Assembly (NCBI GenBank): GCA_021890795.1
Contig: JAKKUO010000005.1
Coordinates: forward strand, 1-64,000
Direction: 5' to 3'
Length of the DNA: 64,000 nucleotides
Source of the DNA: Bacillota bacterium
Lineage (GTDB): Bacteria > Bacillota > Sulfobacillia > Symbiobacteriales > ZC4RG38
Shown one piece after another: positions 61,097 to 64,000 of this stretch (its first letter is position 1; the number at the start of each line of letters is the position of its first letter). The notes beneath the pieces are model-generated. The model worked only from the letters and a program-made list of their open reading frames with translations. It was not told where the DNA came from and ran no database searches. A program made the translations under genes and the position numbers.

Positions 61097-61453
61097 GTGG
61101 AACGGGTCACGGAACTGGGCCGGATCACCCTGTCCGGTGAGGTGGTGGCCACCCTGGCAGGGATGGCGGCCACCGAGTGCTACGGCATCGTGGGCATGGC
61201 CTCCACCCGGTTGAAGGACGGGATTGCGGAGCTCCTGGGCCGGGAGAACCTGGCCCGGGGGGTGGAGGTCCATGTGGACGGCAACGAGTTGGAGATCCAT
61301 CTTTATATTGTGGTGGGTTATGGGACCCGAATCAGCGAGATTGCCCGCAACGTGACGGAAAAGGTCCGATACGTGGTGGAGAGCATGACGGGCCTGAAGG
61401 TGCGGGCGGTGCGCATCCACGTCCAGGGCGTCAAGGTCGGCTACCAGCCCTGA
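61097..61453 (+). CDS. yloU: Asp23/Gls24 family envelope stress protein (YloU)
   Basis: 118 residues from a GTG at 61097 with AGAGGGGG 10 bases upstream; the ATG at 61061 lacks a good site. The DUF322 core is complete: GRITLSGEVVATLAGMAATECYGIVGMA, then VEVHVDGNELEIHLYIVVGYGTRISEIARNV and VRIHVQGVKV. Staphylococcal Asp23 members bind the membrane or stress systems; the Bacillus homologue is of unclear role. It lies before yloV, its constant neighbour. Confidence 0.92.
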   Translation: MERVTELGRITLSGEVVATLAGMAATECYGIVGMASTRLKDGIAELLGRENLARGVEVHVDGNELEIHLYIVVGYGTRISEIARNVTEKVRYVVESMTGLKVRAVRIHVQGVKVGYQP

Positions 61454-61503
61454 GACGGTCCTGCGCTTCTGTCCCAGCCCCCGGTTGCGAGGGAGGAAGT
61501 CGG

Positions 61504-63270
61504 TTGCCCATCAAACAGGTTGACGGCCCGCTCTTGAAGGCCATGGTCCTGGAAGCGACCCGTACGCTGGACGCCAACAAGGAAGCGGTCAACGCCCTGA
61601 ACGTCTTCCCGGTGCCCGACGGGGATACCGGCTCCAACATGTCCCTGACCATGCTCTCCGCGGCCCGGGAGGTGGAGCGGGCCCCGGACCGGACTGTGGG
61701 GGCAGTGGCTCAGGCCCTCGCCCAGGGTTCCCTGATGGGAGCCCGGGGCAATTCCGGCGTCATCCTCTCCCAGCTCTTCCGCGGTTTTGCCCGTTACGCG
61801 GCGGACCGGACCGCTCTCGACGCCCGGGACCTGGCCCGGGCTCTACAGGCGGGAGTGGAGACCGCCTACAAGGCGGTCATGAAGCCCGTGGAGGGCACCA
61901 TCCTCACGGTGGCCCGGGAGGCGGCCCAGGCAGCGGTCCAGGCGGCCCGGAGCACCGGGGATGTGATCGAGGTAATCGAGGCCGCCCACCGGGCGGCCCT
62001 GGCTGCCCTGGAGCGGACCCCGGAACTGCTGCCGGTGCTGAAGAAGGCCGGGGTGGTGGACTCCGGCGGCAAGGGGTATACCTTCATCCTGGCGGGTTAC
62101 CTTGCGGCCCTCCGGGCCCGGGAGAGCCAGGGCCCGGAGGCACCGGTGGCCGGTGCGCCGGCGGTCCCGGCCCGGGAGGCCGGGCGGGACGCCTCCCCTG
62201 CCACCACCGTGGCCTTCCGGGTCGACGAGGAGATCTCCGACATCCGGTACCCGTACGACACCGAGTTCTTCATCCGAGGCCGGGAGATCCCCCTGCAGGC
62301 CATCGCCGAGCAGCTGAACCAGATGGGGGACTCGGTGTACGTGGTGGGGTCTCCGGAACTGGCCAAGGTTCACATCCACACCGACAACCCCGGCCGGGTG
62401 CTGGACTTCTGCCTCCGCTTCGGTGAACTCATCCGGATCGAGATCCACAACATGCGGGAGCAGCACGCTGACCTCCTGGCCCGGGCCGGTGCGGCTGCCG
62501 CAGACCCGCCGGCGGCTTCCGCCGCTGCCGACCCTGTCCCCGCCCCGTCCTCCGACCCCGCCGCATCCCCTGCCCCGGCCCCCAACCCGGTCCCGGACCC
62601 GCCGGAAGCGGCGGCCAGCGCCGTCGTGGCGGTGGCGGCCGGGGACGGGCTGGAGGCGATCCTGAAGAGCCTGGGGGTTGCCCAGGTGGTCCGGGGCGGC
62701 CAGACCATGAACCCCAGCACCCAGGACCTCCTGGAGGCCATCGAGGCCTGCCCGGCGGACCGGGTCTTCGTGCTGCCCAACAACAAGAACGTGATCCTGG
62801 CGGCGGAGCAGGCGGCGACCCTCTCCCGGAAGGAGGTCCACGTCATCCCGACCCGGTCCATCCCCCAAGGCATCGCCGCCCTCCTGGCCTGGCAGCCCGA
62901 CGGCGACCCCGAGAAGACCCGGCAGGCGATGCTCCGGACCCTGGAGGAGGTCCAGACCGGCGAGGTCACCTACGCCGTCCGGGACACCACCTTCGGGGAG
63001 ATGGCCATCCGGGAGGGGGATATCCTCGGCATCTGGAACGGCCAGATCGTCGCCACCGGGGCGACGCCGGAAGAGATGGTGAAGGCGGTCCTAGAGCGGA
63101 TGATGGCGGAGCGCCCCGGCGAGGTGATCACCCTCTACTGGGGCGAGGGCGTCGACCAGCAGCGGGCCGAGGCCCTGGCCGAGGAACTCCGCCGGCTCTA
63201 CCCCCAGTGCGAGGTGGAGGTCCAGTACGGCGGGCAACCCCTGTATTTCTACATCTTCAGCCTGGAGTAG
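61504..63270 (+). CDS. yloV: DAK2/DegV-linked kinase domain protein (FakA/YloV type)
   Basis: 588 residues from a TTG with GGGAGGAAG 6-8 bases upstream. The N-terminal DhaL-like ATP-binding domain has LNVFPVPDGDTGSNMSLTM and GARGNSGVILSQLFRG, with the magnesium aspartates present. Residues 205-330 hold a linker and the FakA middle domain; a proline/alanine-rich stretch (330-375) separates them from a C-terminal DegV-like part (VFVLPNNKNVILAAEQA). FakA phosphorylates fatty acids held by FakB proteins; no fakB is in view. The proline/alanine insert is unusual in length. Confidence 0.9.
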   Translation: MPIKQVDGPLLKAMVLEATRTLDANKEAVNALNVFPVPDGDTGSNMSLTMLSAAREVERAPDRTVGAVAQALAQGSLMGARGNSGVILSQLFRGFARYAADRTALDARDLARALQAGVETAYKAVMKPVEGTILTVAREAAQAAVQAARSTGDVIEVIEAAHRAALAALERTPELLPVLKKAGVVDSGGKGYTFILAGYLAALRARESQGPEAPVAGAPAVPAREAGRDASPATTVAFRVDEEISDIRYPYDTEFFIRGREIPLQAIAEQLNQMGDSVYVVGSPELAKVHIHTDNPGRVLDFCLRFGELIRIEIHNMREQHADLLARAGAAAADPPAASAAADPVPAPSSDPAASPAPAPNPVPDPPEAAASAVVAVAAGDGLEAILKSLGVAQVVRGGQTMNPSTQDLLEAIEACPADRVFVLPNNKNVILAAEQAATLSRKEVHVIPTRSIPQGIAALLAWQPDGDPEKTRQAMLRTLEEVQTGEVTYAVRDTTFGEMAIREGDILGIWNGQIVATGATPEEMVKAVLERMMAERPGEVITLYWGEGVDQQRAEALAEELRRLYPQCEVEVQYGGQPLYFYIFSLE

Positions 63271-63395
63271 GTTGTACGGCGTCTTGTGCAGGTCTGTCGG
63301 CCGCGGCCCCGGGGGCGCTGCCCGGGGCCCGGTGCGATCGGCAACCGGAGGGGAGGGACGGCCTCCCCTCCGCCTGTGTCGAGGAGGGAGAACCG

Positions 63396-64000
63396 GTGCA
63401 GGGGGAGGACCCCATCCTGAGCCGGGATGTGCAATACGTCAAGGGGGTCGGCGCCGCCCGGGCCAAACTCCTGTACAAGATGGGGCTTAGGACCGTCCGG
63501 GACCTGGTGCAGCACCTGCCCCGGTACCACCTGGACCGGACCCAGTTCCGGAGCCTCCGGGAGGTCCGGCCCGGGGAGACCGCGACGGTCGAGGTCCGGA
63601 TCCAGAGCATCGCCGAGCACCAGGGCAGGCGGGTGCCGGTGGTGGCGGCGCTCATCACCGACGGCACCGCTTACGGCCAGGCGATCTGGTTCGGCCAGCC
63701 CTGGATCGCCAAGTCCCTCCCGCCGGGGACCACGGTGGTCTTGAGCGGCAAGGTGGAGCGGGAGCGGGGCCAGCCCAAGTTCGTCAGCCCCGAGTGGGAA
63801 GTGGTCCAGGACGACGAGGCGGAGCTCCTCCACGCCGGCCGGCTGGTGCCGGTCTACCCCCTCACCGAAGGGCTCCGGCCCCGGGAGATGCGCCGGCTGA
63901 TGCGGGAGGCGGTGCTCCTCGGGGCGCCCCGGATGCCGGACCGGATCCCGCCGGAGGTGGCCCGGCGGCAAAACCTCCTCCCCGCGCCGGTGGCGTGGCA
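63396..64000 (+). CDS. recG: ATP-dependent DNA helicase RecG, N-terminal part
   Basis: 201 codons to the window end, from a GTG with GAGGAGGGAG about 6 bases upstream. The start SRDVQYVKGVGAARAKLLYKMGLRTVRDLVQHLPRYH is typical for the RecG wedge/OB region, and GRLVPVYPLTEGLRPREMRRLM confirms it. RecG reverses stalled forks. The helicase motifs lie outside the window. It follows yloV as in Bacillus. Confidence 0.93.
   Translation, partial: MQGEDPILSRDVQYVKGVGAARAKLLYKMGLRTVRDLVQHLPRYHLDRTQFRSLREVRPGETATVEVRIQSIAEHQGRRVPVVAALITDGTAYGQAIWFGQPWIAKSLPPGTTVVLSGKVERERGQPKFVSPEWEVVQDDEAELLHAGRLVPVYPLTEGLRPREMRRLMREAVLLGAPRMPDRIPPEVARRQNLLPAPVAW

Overview
This window is chromosomal DNA of a very GC-rich, Gram-positive, endospore-forming bacterium. 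The nearest fit by gene content and order is a deep-branching high-GC Bacillota of the Symbiobacterium/Thermaerobacter type; this is an inference from content, not a search. The reasons are: a gerA-type germinant receptor operon; a spoVM micro-gene in the stp-prkC-rsgA-rpe-spoVM neighbourhood known from Bacillus; ireB, remA, rqcH and yloU/yloV; PyrR attenuation, a SAM-I riboswitch and a CIRCE element; strong GGAGG-type ribosome binding sites; and frequent TTG/GTG starts. Because GC is so high, long antisense open frames are everywhere and were discarded.

Layout. 1-2500: the tail of an upstream gene, a metallophosphoesterase, ireB behind a structured leader, and an unknown protein. 2560-8610: a complete ribose operon (LacI-type regulator, rbsK, rbsD, rbsA, rbsC, rbsB), with three LacI-type operators in front and a terminator behind. 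8760-11670: a scarred accessory stretch with an orphan small gene, a 5'-truncated livF remnant and an aldehyde dehydrogenase. 11700-13900: a c-di-GMP-I riboswitch with terminator controlling a chemoreceptor. 13950-19770: the pyrimidine operon pyrR-B-C-K-D-E behind a PyrR attenuator; carAB and pyrF are absent. 19780-26900: a FapA/DUF342 protein, a YerA-like deaminase, a truncated DinB gene running into a convergent ATP-grasp gene, a CIRCE-preceded FmdB zinc ribbon gene, and a solitary leuB. 26930-30730: gerAA-gerAC-gerAB. 31000-40870: malic enzyme, rqcH, a VOC protein, a second chemoreceptor, an EVE protein and a SERCA-like calcium ATPase.

41000-64000 is a long housekeeping block in the order familiar from Bacillus: yicC, remA, gmk, rpoZ, coaBC, priA, def, fmt, a membrane zinc peptidase, rsmB, rlmN, stp, prkC, rsgA. 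A CAP-domain protein and a SAM-riboswitch-controlled metQ (opposite strand) interrupt it. Then follow rpe, a 55-residue membrane protein, spoVM, hslO, rpmB (opposite strand), yloU, yloV and the start of recG.

How it works together: ribose is imported, converted and phosphorylated by the rbs operon, and rpe connects pentose phosphates to central metabolism. PyrR senses uridine nucleotides. The PrkC kinase, Stp phosphatase and IreB (its known substrate in enterococci) are all present, although ireB lies about 50 kb from the kinase. No tRNA, rRNA, CRISPR array, prophage or intact insertion sequence was seen. The strongest candidates for a closer look are the c-di-GMP switch on the chemoreceptor, the CIRCE site on an FmdB gene, the SAM switch on an orphan metQ, the alternating hairpins before hslO, and the structured leader of ireB.
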